The notes beneath the pieces are model-generated. The model was not told the DNA's origin. It made no database searches and worked only from the letters and a program-made list of their open reading frames with translations. This document shows, in pieces, positions 13,843-20,332 of a DNA stretch of 24,793 nt. The first letter of the stretch is position 1, and every line of letters starts with the position of its first letter. A program made the position numbers and the translations under genes. The DNA is from a virus. The stretch covers positions 1 to 24,793 of the IMG/VR virus record IMGVR_UViG_3300010392_001231; one strand, 5' to 3'.

Positions 13843-14055
13843 TTATTTATTAATGTTTTGTACTAAATTAAACATTTCATCTTGTTTTCCTGATAATTGT
13901 CCAAATCCCTTATTTACAAGTTCAGTAAGGCTAGCAATATATAAGGTTTGTAAGAAATTCAAATAAAGTTCTGGATTTGCATTCCAATCCATTCCAAACT
14001 TTTGTTTAAAAGTCTCTTTTTTTGCTTCGAAATTTCTATCAAAATTTGCTAACAT
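13843..14055 (-). CDS. Small hypothetical partner of the DUF4145 gene
   Basis: A 70-aa, fully helical protein (FDRNFEAKKETFKQKFGMDW, then YLNFLQTLYIASLTELVNKG, then KQDEMFNLVQNI) with no known family. It is the first gene of the leftward pair, 11 bp before the DUF4145 start, so the two are probably one operon. An adjacent small helical gene is compatible with an antitoxin or a structural partner, but nothing in the sequence decides this. Confidence 0.6.
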   Translation of the reverse strand: MLANFDRNFEAKKETFKQKFGMDWNANPELYLNFLQTLYIASLTELVNKGFGQLSGKQDEMFNLVQNINK

Positions 14056-14111
14056 ATCTATTGTTTTAGGTTTATATTATTTGCACTGTACTTGGAACTT
14101 GCTGCCAACGC

Positions 14112-14159
14112 GAAAATAAAACAGCCGTTTCAATGGCTTTTATTTTCTGTTGTGAAACG
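14112..14159 (+). other. Interlocked inverted repeats, possible pseudoknot
   Basis: GAAAATAAAA (14112-14121) pairs perfectly with TTTTATTTTC (14138-14147), and a GCC/GGC pair can extend the stem inwards. In its loop, CGTTTCA (14126-14132) pairs perfectly with TGAAACG (14153-14159), downstream of the first stem. The two helices have H-type pseudoknot topology or may exclude each other. The site lies in the divergent gap between the leftward pair and the 57-aa gene, so it may be a regulatory leader for either strand. Confidence 0.45.
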
Positions 14160-14227
14160 CTTAATTCCGCTTTAACTATTATTTAATTAAATTCACTGTT
14201 TTAATATATAACTAAATAGAGAGCGAT

Positions 14228-14401
14228 ATGAACGCAAGAGAATATTACATAGAAGAAATATTACCTAATGATGTCACATTCGATGAATTTTCAGGCTATG
14301 TAGCTTATAATGCAAATGATATGATAGAATTTGCAGAGGATTATCACAAGCAAAAATTAGCGAACGAGGATAATCTAGGCACTGAGCCAGCATTACCTTA
14401 A
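14228..14401 (+). CDS. Small acidic hypothetical protein (57 aa)
   Basis: A 57-codon open frame. The product is acidic and helical (MNAREYYIEEILPNDVTFDE at the start, then a long helix with NDMIEFAEDYHKQKL) and has a hydrophilic tail. It stands alone, with about 170 bp of non-coding DNA before it and 250 bp after. Start context GAGAGCGATATG holds a weak GAGAG. The sequence looks like a real small protein rather than noise because of its even amphipathic pattern. Function unknown. Confidence 0.5.
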   Translation: MNAREYYIEEILPNDVTFDEFSGYVAYNANDMIEFAEDYHKQKLANEDNLGTEPALP

Positions 14402-14651
14402 GATGTTGTTGTGAATCGTTAGTTGGCAAAAATCACCATTTTAGGTATTTGAAAGCAAATCTTTAGAGTGTAATTTTACATTTAAATAGAACGGTAAGAA
14501 ACAAACAGTTGAACGAATTTCACCACCATATGGCAGTTAATCACAACATACCGGTAGATCGTAACATTTTTAGGGTGGAAACGTCATATTTGCACCTAAC
14601 GGCATTCATTTTGCTTATATTTAACATTGCATTATTTTAAAGTAACAACTT
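14402..14651. other. Non-coding gap before the secreted protein gene
   Basis: About 250 bases with no convincing gene, no exact TAnnTTTG promoter and no terminator-like hairpin. A GTTGGCA copy lies at 14422-14428. One frame of 36 codons (14530-14640) ends in a hydrophobic stretch but lacks a credible ribosome binding site. Confidence 0.4.
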
Positions 14652-15194
14652 ATGAAATATCTCGCGATTATACTCTTATTGTTATCCGGCGTACTAGCAA
14701 ACGCTCAGGATAAAGCCTTTGGAACTATCAAATTTGATATGAAACGAAGTGAAGTTAAAAAGCAGATCAATTCCAATAAGGAAGCTCACACCATTAATTT
14801 TGGTGAAATCTCTTTTACTGCAACTACTGAAAAGTCGACTTTTGAAAAAGGTTTGCTTAAGGTGTTGTATCTGAGAAAAAACAACTATCACTTGGCCCTG
14901 CCAGAAGTGCAAGCGCAAGCCTTAATAAAAACAATAAATGAAACCTTTTCAAGTGCAGGATTAGCTCTCACGTATCAACATCCTAATTGGGAGTACCCTG
15001 CATTGGTTTTGGCACAACCAGCGGCGATGGTTTTTAAGAAAGATAATAACCATATTGTTGTAAGTGTACCTGTTTTTTACCAAGGTTACTCCATTAAAAT
15101 ACATGTTTATGGTGCTGAAGCCTGGCAACAAAAACAAACTGAACTAAAAGCGGCAAAACAACAAACCGTTGAAGATGTAAAAGAGAAATTCTAA
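14652..15194 (+). CDS. Secreted hypothetical protein with signal peptide
   Basis: A 180-aa protein. Residues 1-18 are a classical Sec signal peptide (MKYLAIILLLLSGVLANAQ: a lysine, a Leu/Ile-rich core and an ANA-Q cleavage site), typical of Bacteroidota periplasmic proteins. The mature part is a mixed alpha/beta domain with FGTIKFDMKRSEVKKQI near its start and strands such as HIVVSVPVFYQGYSIKIHVY. It ends in a Lys/Glu-rich helix. No enzyme motif was seen. Inside a prophage, an exported protein that is not structural is a candidate lysogenic-conversion gene, perhaps acting at the envelope. Confidence 0.75.
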   Translation: MKYLAIILLLLSGVLANAQDKAFGTIKFDMKRSEVKKQINSNKEAHTINFGEISFTATTEKSTFEKGLLKVLYLRKNNYHLALPEVQAQALIKTINETFSSAGLALTYQHPNWEYPALVLAQPAAMVFKKDNNHIVVSVPVFYQGYSIKIHVYGAEAWQQKQTELKAAKQQTVEDVKEKF

Positions 15195-15272
15195 TAAATA
15201 CTAACTATTAACCACGATGATGAAATATACTTATAATTCTGTACGTTAGTATAAATCAAAACCATCCTATTT

Positions 15273-15488
15273 ATGCACGAACTTGATAAGTTTTTTGAAA
15301 TTGAAGTGCAACCCAAAGAGTTCGCAAAAATACTGGATGAAGTTGAATACCTTATCGCTCATATTGCAATTGCAAAGCCTCATGAAATTCCTGAAACGGA
15401 ATGTAAACCCGAAGACATGATTTATTATATACGAAAACTAAGAAAAGTATTAAATAAAGCGACTGAAGCACAAGAAGCCCCTAAGTAG
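15273..15488 (+). CDS. Small acidic hypothetical protein
   Basis: A 71-aa acidic, helical protein (MHELDKFFEIEVQPKEFAKI at the start, then EDMIYYIRKLRKVLNKA). No known family. It lies 78 bp after the secreted protein and its stop codon lies inside a strong terminator hairpin, so it is the last gene of this rightward unit. Confidence 0.6.
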   Translation: MHELDKFFEIEVQPKEFAKILDEVEYLIAHIAIAKPHEIPETECKPEDMIYYIRKLRKVLNKATEAQEAPK

Positions 15489-15499
15489 GGGCTTTTTTT
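15476..15499 (+). terminator. Rho-independent terminator between convergent genes
   Basis: AGCCCC (15476-15481), loop TAAGTA, GGGGCT (15488-15493), then a run of T to 15499. The hairpin contains the stop codon of the rightward 71-aa gene (15486-15488), and the T-run overlaps the stop of the leftward hydrolase gene (15498-15500), so the convergent genes share it. In the leftward direction no T-run follows the stem, so it should stop rightward transcription best. Confidence 0.85.
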
Positions 15500-16547
15500 A
15501 TTGTAATAATTTAAGAAAGTGAGGAAAGATTAAGTCGGCTATATTTTTACCAGTTACCGTAGCATCAGATGGGTGAACACCTTCGTTTTGTCGTTGCACC
15601 TGTGCGGTGTTTCGGCTGTTTTTGTTTGTGATGGACTTTAACCCAATTCCATCTTTGCGATCGAAGCCATATCCACCAATACAAATTGATGCATTTGCAT
15701 CGTAAGCTCCATTATCAAACTCCAGAATTAGTTTAGAAATTAGGTTTTGCAGATTGGTTATAAAGTGAGAACGGCAAAAGGCAGCACCATAAACCTCGGC
15801 AAATCCATCTAAGCTCGTGGCCCCAAAACTTGGTAGCACAATAACAAACTTACCAGCTGCATTGTGTAGTTTAAAACGATCGAATAAATATTTTGCTTTG
15901 TCCACAATGGAATCTATTGCTGCCTCGGAATGCAGGCTGTTTACAAAGCTATCGTTTACACCTAATTGAAAGCTGATTAAATCGATTGTTGCACCAGCTA
16001 AATAGGTAGTGGAATACCAATCGAAATCAACCGAGCTGCCTGACCAAAACGGGCCTAATGATGTTCCAAAATACGACCATGTTTTACCTAAAATGGCCTC
16101 ATTTTTATAAGCTCCGGCAGTTTTTGAACCAGCTAAATCTGGCTGAGTACCACCTAAAGCCGCAAAGCTGGCCCCAATGGTTTGAGTTATATTGTAACCT
16201 TCAGTTGTGATGGAATCACCGCACATAACAACGGTTGCAGCGCTTGATAATCCAACATTATCAACTACCTCCAGTGTTACATCTTTGCTTTGAATTTCGG
16301 TGCCATATTCATTGAAAAACCTGAACTGTAAGTTATAACTACCCACGGCTGCCGGGGTTATTTTTATAAACTCATCGTAGGCTTTAATCTCAGCTAAACT
16401 TAAATCGGTGGTATAGCATTCAATCAACCTATTAAACTCGGTTGAAAACGATCGAACAAGGTTGTTTTTGAAAATGCAAATCTCCTGACTTTTTACTGCG
16501 TAGATTTTCGCAGGTAATTCAATCTTTATTTTTGATGGATTTATCAT
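15498..16547 (-). CDS. SGNH/GDSL hydrolase with N-terminal beta domain, virion-associated
   Basis: A 349-aa protein, last gene of the leftward structural operon. Residues 1-95 are beta-rich (IKITPAAVGSYNLQFRFFNEYG) and look like an Ig-like or fibre-attachment domain. The hydrolase follows: block I GDSIT (110-114, nucleophile S112), block III GVND (196-199), and block V EGVHPSD (322-328, base H325). The residue paired with the histidine is E322 where the family usually has D. SGNH enzymes in phage tails commonly remove acetyl groups from surface glycans. Position after a fibre-like protein supports a role in binding or processing the host capsule or O-antigen. There is no signal peptide, consistent with a virion part. 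Confidence 0.8.
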   Translation of the reverse strand: MINPSKIKIELPAKIYAVKSQEICIFKNNLVRSFSTEFNRLIECYTTDLSLAEIKAYDEFIKITPAAVGSYNLQFRFFNEYGTEIQSKDVTLEVVDNVGLSSAATVVMCGDSITTEGYNITQTIGASFAALGGTQPDLAGSKTAGAYKNEAILGKTWSYFGTSLGPFWSGSSVDFDWYSTTYLAGATIDLISFQLGVNDSFVNSLHSEAAIDSIVDKAKYLFDRFKLHNAAGKFVIVLPSFGATSLDGFAEVYGAAFCRSHFITNLQNLISKLILEFDNGAYDANASICIGGYGFDRKDGIGLKSITNKNSRNTAQVQRQNEGVHPSDATVTGKNIADLIFPHFLKLLQ

Positions 16548-16551
16548 GACA

Positions 16552-18504
16552 TTAAGCTTTTATGGTTATGTTGGAAATATGGTTATCAGTCTCGGTTTTT
16601 AGTATTTGATTGCTTGGCGAAATTGCTTTAACTGAGTCAAAATCTAAAGGAATAGGATTGCCGTGCATATCGTAAACGCCCTCGGTGGTTAACACACCAA
16701 TTAAGGTTGCATTGTCGGGCCATTCATACAAGTTTATTAAGCCTTTTCCTATAGAATAGGCAGGAACTTCAGCAACTTTAGAATAACCTGTCTTGCTTGC
16801 TAGCGTTGGTTGCCCATTATTGTCGTATGGCGCAATCATGTATTCGCTATCTCCATCGTGTTGAAATAAAGTAAATCCGTTAAATACAGCAATTGGTTTT
16901 GCCGTATCGCTCACGTAATCTCGTGCATCGGATGGTAATACAACTAAGGTTAGGTTGTTTCCGTTTCCCGAGATATCAATGGCAAGGTTATCTTTTTGCT
17001 CTTGAAAATGATGCTCCATTATCGCCGAATTATCATTTTTTACTAGCGATTTAAAATAGAATTGCGCTGGCCACAATGATGCAGAAAATCCATATCTATT
17101 TTGGTAGAATGAATTTCCTGACCAACCTTTAACTAATGATCTTGAATAGGTGTGTTCATCAATAGTAATTAGGAAATCCTCACCCTCAATTCCTGACCAT
17201 TGAAAACGCACTTCATGATCAGTTTTATCCTGAAATTTGTTTACATCTAACAATACGCTTGGAACAGCTTGAGTTGTACCATCAGATGAATAGATATATA
17301 TTCTTTGCGTGCCACCTCCATCTCCTGAGTAATATCTCAAAGTAAATCCTTTTTGATTTGCGGCCAATCCACCGCATCGCATAAAGGTTGAATCTGTGGT
17401 ATTAGCCAGATCGTAAAAGTTTACAATGTACGTTTCATCAAAGGATTGCCCACCTACCTGATAAAATGAAGATTGACCATAACCATTGGTGCCACCCAAT
17501 TTAAGAACCGGTGTATTTAGGATTTTAACTTTATTTCCATTGGTGTCCGGGAAATAATAAAAACCACCCTCTAACACAGGTTCAACGCCAAGGATATTCT
17601 GAACTATTTGCAGGATTGTTTGAAGTGCTGCACTAAGGGTTTTATTCTCAGTCATGGAAATTTGTACAGAGGTCTCACCGCTATCTACATCATTAACCAA
17701 AATGGTTCCCTCATAACCTTCATCAGGAACTAATTCGGCAGTAACTTCGGTATCTATATCCAATAATCCCGGAGCCTCATCTGTGTTAATGGTTCCATTT
17801 GTTGGTTGATTTACAGCCAGCGTAAATTGCTGAATAAAATTTGCAATTGCAGTGATGCTTTTACTTGCTTTTAGTAAAACCACATTGCTCAGATTTTCCA
17901 CCCCGTCGATCAACCAATTCAAGAAACGATAACCTGTAGCAGCATGAGCGCTAAGAGCAATGGTTTTGCCTTTTGGAATATCAACTAAAGAATCACTTGC
18001 AAAAATTTCACCTTCACCAACCTTTTGTGTGGTTATGGTGAATACTTCAGGAATGTTGGAACCATCAAAAATTGAAGTATTAATTTTTACTGTAAAATCA
18101 ATAAACCAAGCTTGCCAGCCCTTTTGCTTCTGAAAACTTTTAATATTGGCAAATTTCGTGGGTTTTTCAGTTATGTTAACATCATTGCCATCCACTGGTT
18201 GAAAACCTTTTAAACGCTTTACAATGGCCTTAGCCTCGGTGTCAAAATTTTCAATATCCGCATCCTCAATGGTGCCATCTTGTTTAGCAACTACCTTTTT
18301 CACGTAATGGACTCTAAAGGGCAAATCAACTCGTTGAGCATCTTTGCTTACCAGGTTGTTTAGTACATCATCAGGAAATTCAATGAAAGCTGAGGTTTCC
18401 ACTACCAATCCATCATCATATTGATTATTGAACCAACCAACAGCTTTTAAAAAGCTTTCTTTTTGAAGCTCGGTTTTAATGCTTAAATACAGTTCGTATA
18501 ACAT
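16552..18504 (-). CDS. Composite tail-completion/fibre protein
   Basis: A 650-aa protein that reads as at least three modules. Residues 1-145 resemble a phage structural (tail-completion or connector-type) protein: a helical start MLYELYLSIKTELQ, FNNQYDDGLVVETSAFIEFP, and KGWQAWFIDFTVKIN. Residues 155-225 and 226-295 are two related beta modules of the InlB B-repeat type (GKTIALSAHAATGYRFLNWL; then TEVTAELVPDEGYEG). From about 300 a lectin/laminin-G-like region follows (GGFYYFPDTNGNKV, then AIMEHHFQEQKDNLAIDISG), then a short C-terminal domain. The fusion of a virion attachment part to extracellular adhesin modules suggests a receptor-binding fibre. It is two bases from the gpG-like gene and four from the hydrolase. 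Individual domain calls are by pattern and moderately certain. Confidence 0.65.
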   Translation of the reverse strand: MLYELYLSIKTELQKESFLKAVGWFNNQYDDGLVVETSAFIEFPDDVLNNLVSKDAQRVDLPFRVHYVKKVVAKQDGTIEDADIENFDTEAKAIVKRLKGFQPVDGNDVNITEKPTKFANIKSFQKQKGWQAWFIDFTVKINTSIFDGSNIPEVFTITTQKVGEGEIFASDSLVDIPKGKTIALSAHAATGYRFLNWLIDGVENLSNVVLLKASKSITAIANFIQQFTLAVNQPTNGTINTDEAPGLLDIDTEVTAELVPDEGYEGTILVNDVDSGETSVQISMTENKTLSAALQTILQIVQNILGVEPVLEGGFYYFPDTNGNKVKILNTPVLKLGGTNGYGQSSFYQVGGQSFDETYIVNFYDLANTTDSTFMRCGGLAANQKGFTLRYYSGDGGGTQRIYIYSSDGTTQAVPSVLLDVNKFQDKTDHEVRFQWSGIEGEDFLITIDEHTYSRSLVKGWSGNSFYQNRYGFSASLWPAQFYFKSLVKNDNSAIMEHHFQEQKDNLAIDISGNGNNLTLVVLPSDARDYVSDTAKPIAVFNGFTLFQHDGDSEYMIAPYDNNGQPTLASKTGYSKVAEVPAYSIGKGLINLYEWPDNATLIGVLTTEGVYDMHGNPIPLDFDSVKAISPSNQILKTETDNHISNITIKA

Positions 18505-18506
18505 GG

Positions 18507-18983
18507 CTATCTTAATTTAAATGCGTTGTTCATTTCCTTATCTAATTTGGTCTCGATCTTATTATCGAGTGCTTGAGACGGCCCCATAAAAGGGCGAGCA
18601 GTCATTGTAAAACCTTTTCCCCTTCCTGCTTTTCCACCTTCGTTATGCACCTCGGCGTAGGGTTTGTCTGTTGATATGATAACTTTGGTACCAACCACCT
18701 CTCCTTTGAAACTATCCTTCAGATGCGTTCCTTTAGTTTGGTTTTTATGGCTTATCATTAAGGCCCTACCAGAATGCTCTCGCTGTGCTTTTGGTGATCT
18801 TGGTTTTTTGCGGGCTTTCCATTTTACCAGATTCTTATCAGTGAAACCTTGATTGTCAAAACTCTCCTCGAAATGCTTAATGGCTTCCACCTTTACAATG
18901 GTTGGTAGCTTTTTTTCAATAACCAATTGGCCTCGCTTCATGAGGCGGTTAATATCTGCTGGGAGTTGACTTATGGGTTTCAT
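18507..18983 (-). CDS. gpG-like virion morphogenesis protein
   Basis: A 158-aa protein of the Mu gpG / phage virion morphogenesis family. Diagnostic parts are KPYAEVHNEGGKAGRGKGFT and ARPFMGPSQALDNKI near the C-terminus (the usual pattern is YA-x-I/V-H-x-GG ... I/M-x-A-R-P-F-x-G). The basic middle (KWKARKKPRSPKAQREHSG) is also typical. In Mu, G works in head and tail completion and tail joining. It follows MuF after a 96-bp gap that holds the 11-bp array, whose last unit contains this gene's ATG, and two hairpins. The gene may therefore be under separate control from the packaging genes upstream. Confidence 0.85.
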   Translation of the reverse strand: MKPISQLPADINRLMKRGQLVIEKKLPTIVKVEAIKHFEESFDNQGFTDKNLVKWKARKKPRSPKAQREHSGRALMISHKNQTKGTHLKDSFKGEVVGTKVIISTDKPYAEVHNEGGKAGRGKGFTMTARPFMGPSQALDNKIETKLDKEMNNAFKLR

Positions 18984-19010
18984 TTAATTGTTGTTTAAAT
19001 GTTATTTAAA
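18981..19010 (-). repeat. 11-bp-periodic TTTAAA array C, ending in the gpG start codon
   Basis: On the minus strand, units start at 19010, 18999 and 18988: TTTAAATAACA, TTTAAACAACA and ATTAAATG. The A of the ATG (18983) is at position 6 of the last unit, the same register as in arrays A, B and D. This array precedes a leftward gene and those at 7034 and 24131 precede rightward genes, so the orientation follows the gene. Confidence 0.75.
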
Positions 19011-19027
19011 TCGTATATTTGTATTGT

Positions 19028-19098
19028 CGAGTTAGCGTCAAGCAACTGGACGCTCGAAACCCGAAATAATTAGCAATAATTACTTCGGGTTTCTTTTT
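19028..19098 (+). ncRNA. Candidate small RNA antisense to the MuF 3' end
   Basis: On the plus strand, TTG at 18991-18993, 20 bp and TATATTTG at 19014-19021 form a Bacteroidota-type promoter inside an otherwise leftward operon. A transcript from about 19028 would contain hairpin 1 (AGCGTC 19034-19039 with GACGCT 19049-19054) and hairpin 2 (19057-19092), which ends in a T-run. This makes a unit of about 70 nt. The last part, from 19080, is complementary to the end of the MuF gene, and the first part to the gpG leader. The promoter overlaps array C. This is a prediction from promoter plus terminator only. Confidence 0.45.
19057..19098 (+). terminator. Strong hairpin with GCAA loop and T-run
   Basis: AAACCCGAA (19057-19065) pairs with TTCGGGTTT (19084-19092). 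After one A-C mismatch, TAATTA pairs with TAATTA (19067-19072, 19077-19082) around a GCAA tetraloop. CTTTTT follows on the plus strand (19093-19098), so it would terminate plus-strand transcription. On the minus strand the MuF stop codon lies in the stem and no T-run follows; there it may act as an attenuator or processing site between MuF and gpG. Confidence 0.65.
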
Positions 19099-20330
19099 GC
19101 ATATTTGTTAAGTTTACCCTTTCGGATATACCATAATTCCTTGATCTCAGGCACATTGGCAAAAACAGATTCGAAGCGCTTAAACATGGCAGCCTCATTC
19201 TCGAAGTTTATGTAATACACTACCCTTTTTGCTCCTTGTTTGGCTGCTGTTTTAGCACGGTTTAGAATGTTTCTTTCGCCATTCATCACCTTTATTTCAG
19301 TTGGTAAATTGTTCAGGTTTAAATCAATATTCTTTTTGCCATAAACATCAGCAAGCAGCTCAGTTTGGTGTCCGTTTTTAGCCAATATTTTAGCTGTTTT
19401 TCGTTCAAACTTGCCTGTAACCGGGTCGAATTTATGCTTTAAACTTTCCACATAAAAGCCACCGGTATTGCCATCGAAATAGATCTGTTTATGCGTAGCT
19501 TTTTTAAATTTTCCAAAGGTTCTAAAACTGGATCTGATTTGTGCAACAGTGCGAATGTTGCGTGCAATGAATTTCAGTACCTCAGTTTTGTTACCTTCCT
19601 TCACCATTGGGTGATCATCGGTAAATATTTTGCTGGTTTTACCAACATTGGTTGCAAAAGGATCGTCTTTATCGAAGGTCAATCCTTCAATTTCATTTAA
19701 AGCTTTGTCGGTAGGTCTTGCTGTGCAACGACACGCCCAACCGTTTGGTGGGTAATTTTTGTTCCAAAATGGATGATCAATAGGGAATATGGCACCATGA
19801 AGTTTTTCGTGCTCAGGGCGTGTGTGGTCGTCGCGAACAGCAATATATTCTAAGTTTGGATAAAGGTCTGCGGTATTTACAGCCTCGTTCCATCTTTTGG
19901 CTTGATTTGCACTTTGATGTGATTGGTTAAACTCAGTTTGTAACCAAACTTTGTTGTATTGATTGGTTACTTTTTCAGCCTCTTCTTTAAATTCCTTCCA
20001 GGAACGTTGCTTTCCTTTTTCATCGGTAAGCAATTTGTAAAGCTCTTTATTTTGCTTGTTGAGTTTAAAGGCATCGTAAACCGCAGTATTGTAACGTAGG
20101 TTTTGAATCATTTCCCAATCAGGTGTATCGTACTTCACCTTTGAGAATTTTAACCCGGTTCCCATTTCAATAGCCCGTTCAAAATCTTGCATTTCTTGTT
20201 TCCAAAGATCAGGTGCAATTCCTGTAGAATGAGCCTCTTGATACATGCGGCGAATTACGCGCTTTTGTAACTCCTCAAAATTGGTGATACTCATGCCTTG
20301 GTTTTTAATGGCAAGGGCCATCAATGGCAA
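19080..20330 (-). CDS. MuF-like head protein with C-terminal toxin-like nuclease domain
   Basis: A 416-aa protein. Residues 110-205 contain the Mu F-like (SPP1 gp7) core: helix LQTEFNQSHQSANQAKRW, then YIAVRDDHTRPEHEKLHGAI (162-181) and FWNKNYPPNGWACRCTA (188-204). MuF proteins ride in the head next to the portal. The last 140 residues are not needed for this: KTAKILAKNGHQTELLADVY (311-330), D336 and E345-I-K347, then NRAKTAAKQGAKRVVYYINF. The order D ... ExK with a following helix and strand is that of PD-(D/E)XK-like or CdiA-type nuclease tips. MuF proteins with variable C-terminal toxins are a described class of phage polymorphic toxin. No clear immunity gene follows directly. An alternative start is Met13. 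Confidence 0.85.
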   Translation of the reverse strand: MPLMALAIKNQGMSITNFEELQKRVIRRMYQEAHSTGIAPDLWKQEMQDFERAIEMGTGLKFSKVKYDTPDWEMIQNLRYNTAVYDAFKLNKQNKELYKLLTDEKGKQRSWKEFKEEAEKVTNQYNKVWLQTEFNQSHQSANQAKRWNEAVNTADLYPNLEYIAVRDDHTRPEHEKLHGAIFPIDHPFWNKNYPPNGWACRCTARPTDKALNEIEGLTFDKDDPFATNVGKTSKIFTDDHPMVKEGNKTEVLKFIARNIRTVAQIRSSFRTFGKFKKATHKQIYFDGNTGGFYVESLKHKFDPVTGKFERKTAKILAKNGHQTELLADVYGKKNIDLNLNNLPTEIKVMNGERNILNRAKTAAKQGAKRVVYYINFENEAAMFKRFESVFANVPEIKELWYIRKGKLNKYAKRNPK

Positions 20331-20332
20331 TT

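Larger units (their letters stand above)
13216..14109. repeat. 9-bp inverted repeats enclosing the DUF4145 pair
   Basis: GTTGGCAGC at 13216-13224 and its exact inverse GCTGCCAAC at 14101-14109 enclose the two leftward genes with little to spare on either side. A third partial copy, GTTGGCA, lies at 14422-14428, after the next small gene. This looks like the frame of a gene cassette. The repeats are short, so chance is possible, and they do not match the integron core GTTRRRY. Confidence 0.4.

Noticed and set aside
13216-14109. Integron-type cassette boundaries around the DUF4145 pair
   Set aside because: The 9-bp repeats do not fit the GTTRRRY core, no integrase is in the window, and the pairs lack the usual attC layout.
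14530-14640. 36-codon open frame ending in a hydrophobic stretch, just before the secreted-protein gene
   Set aside because: No ribosome binding site, short, and no neighbour overlap; a chance frame in AT-rich intergenic DNA is more likely.
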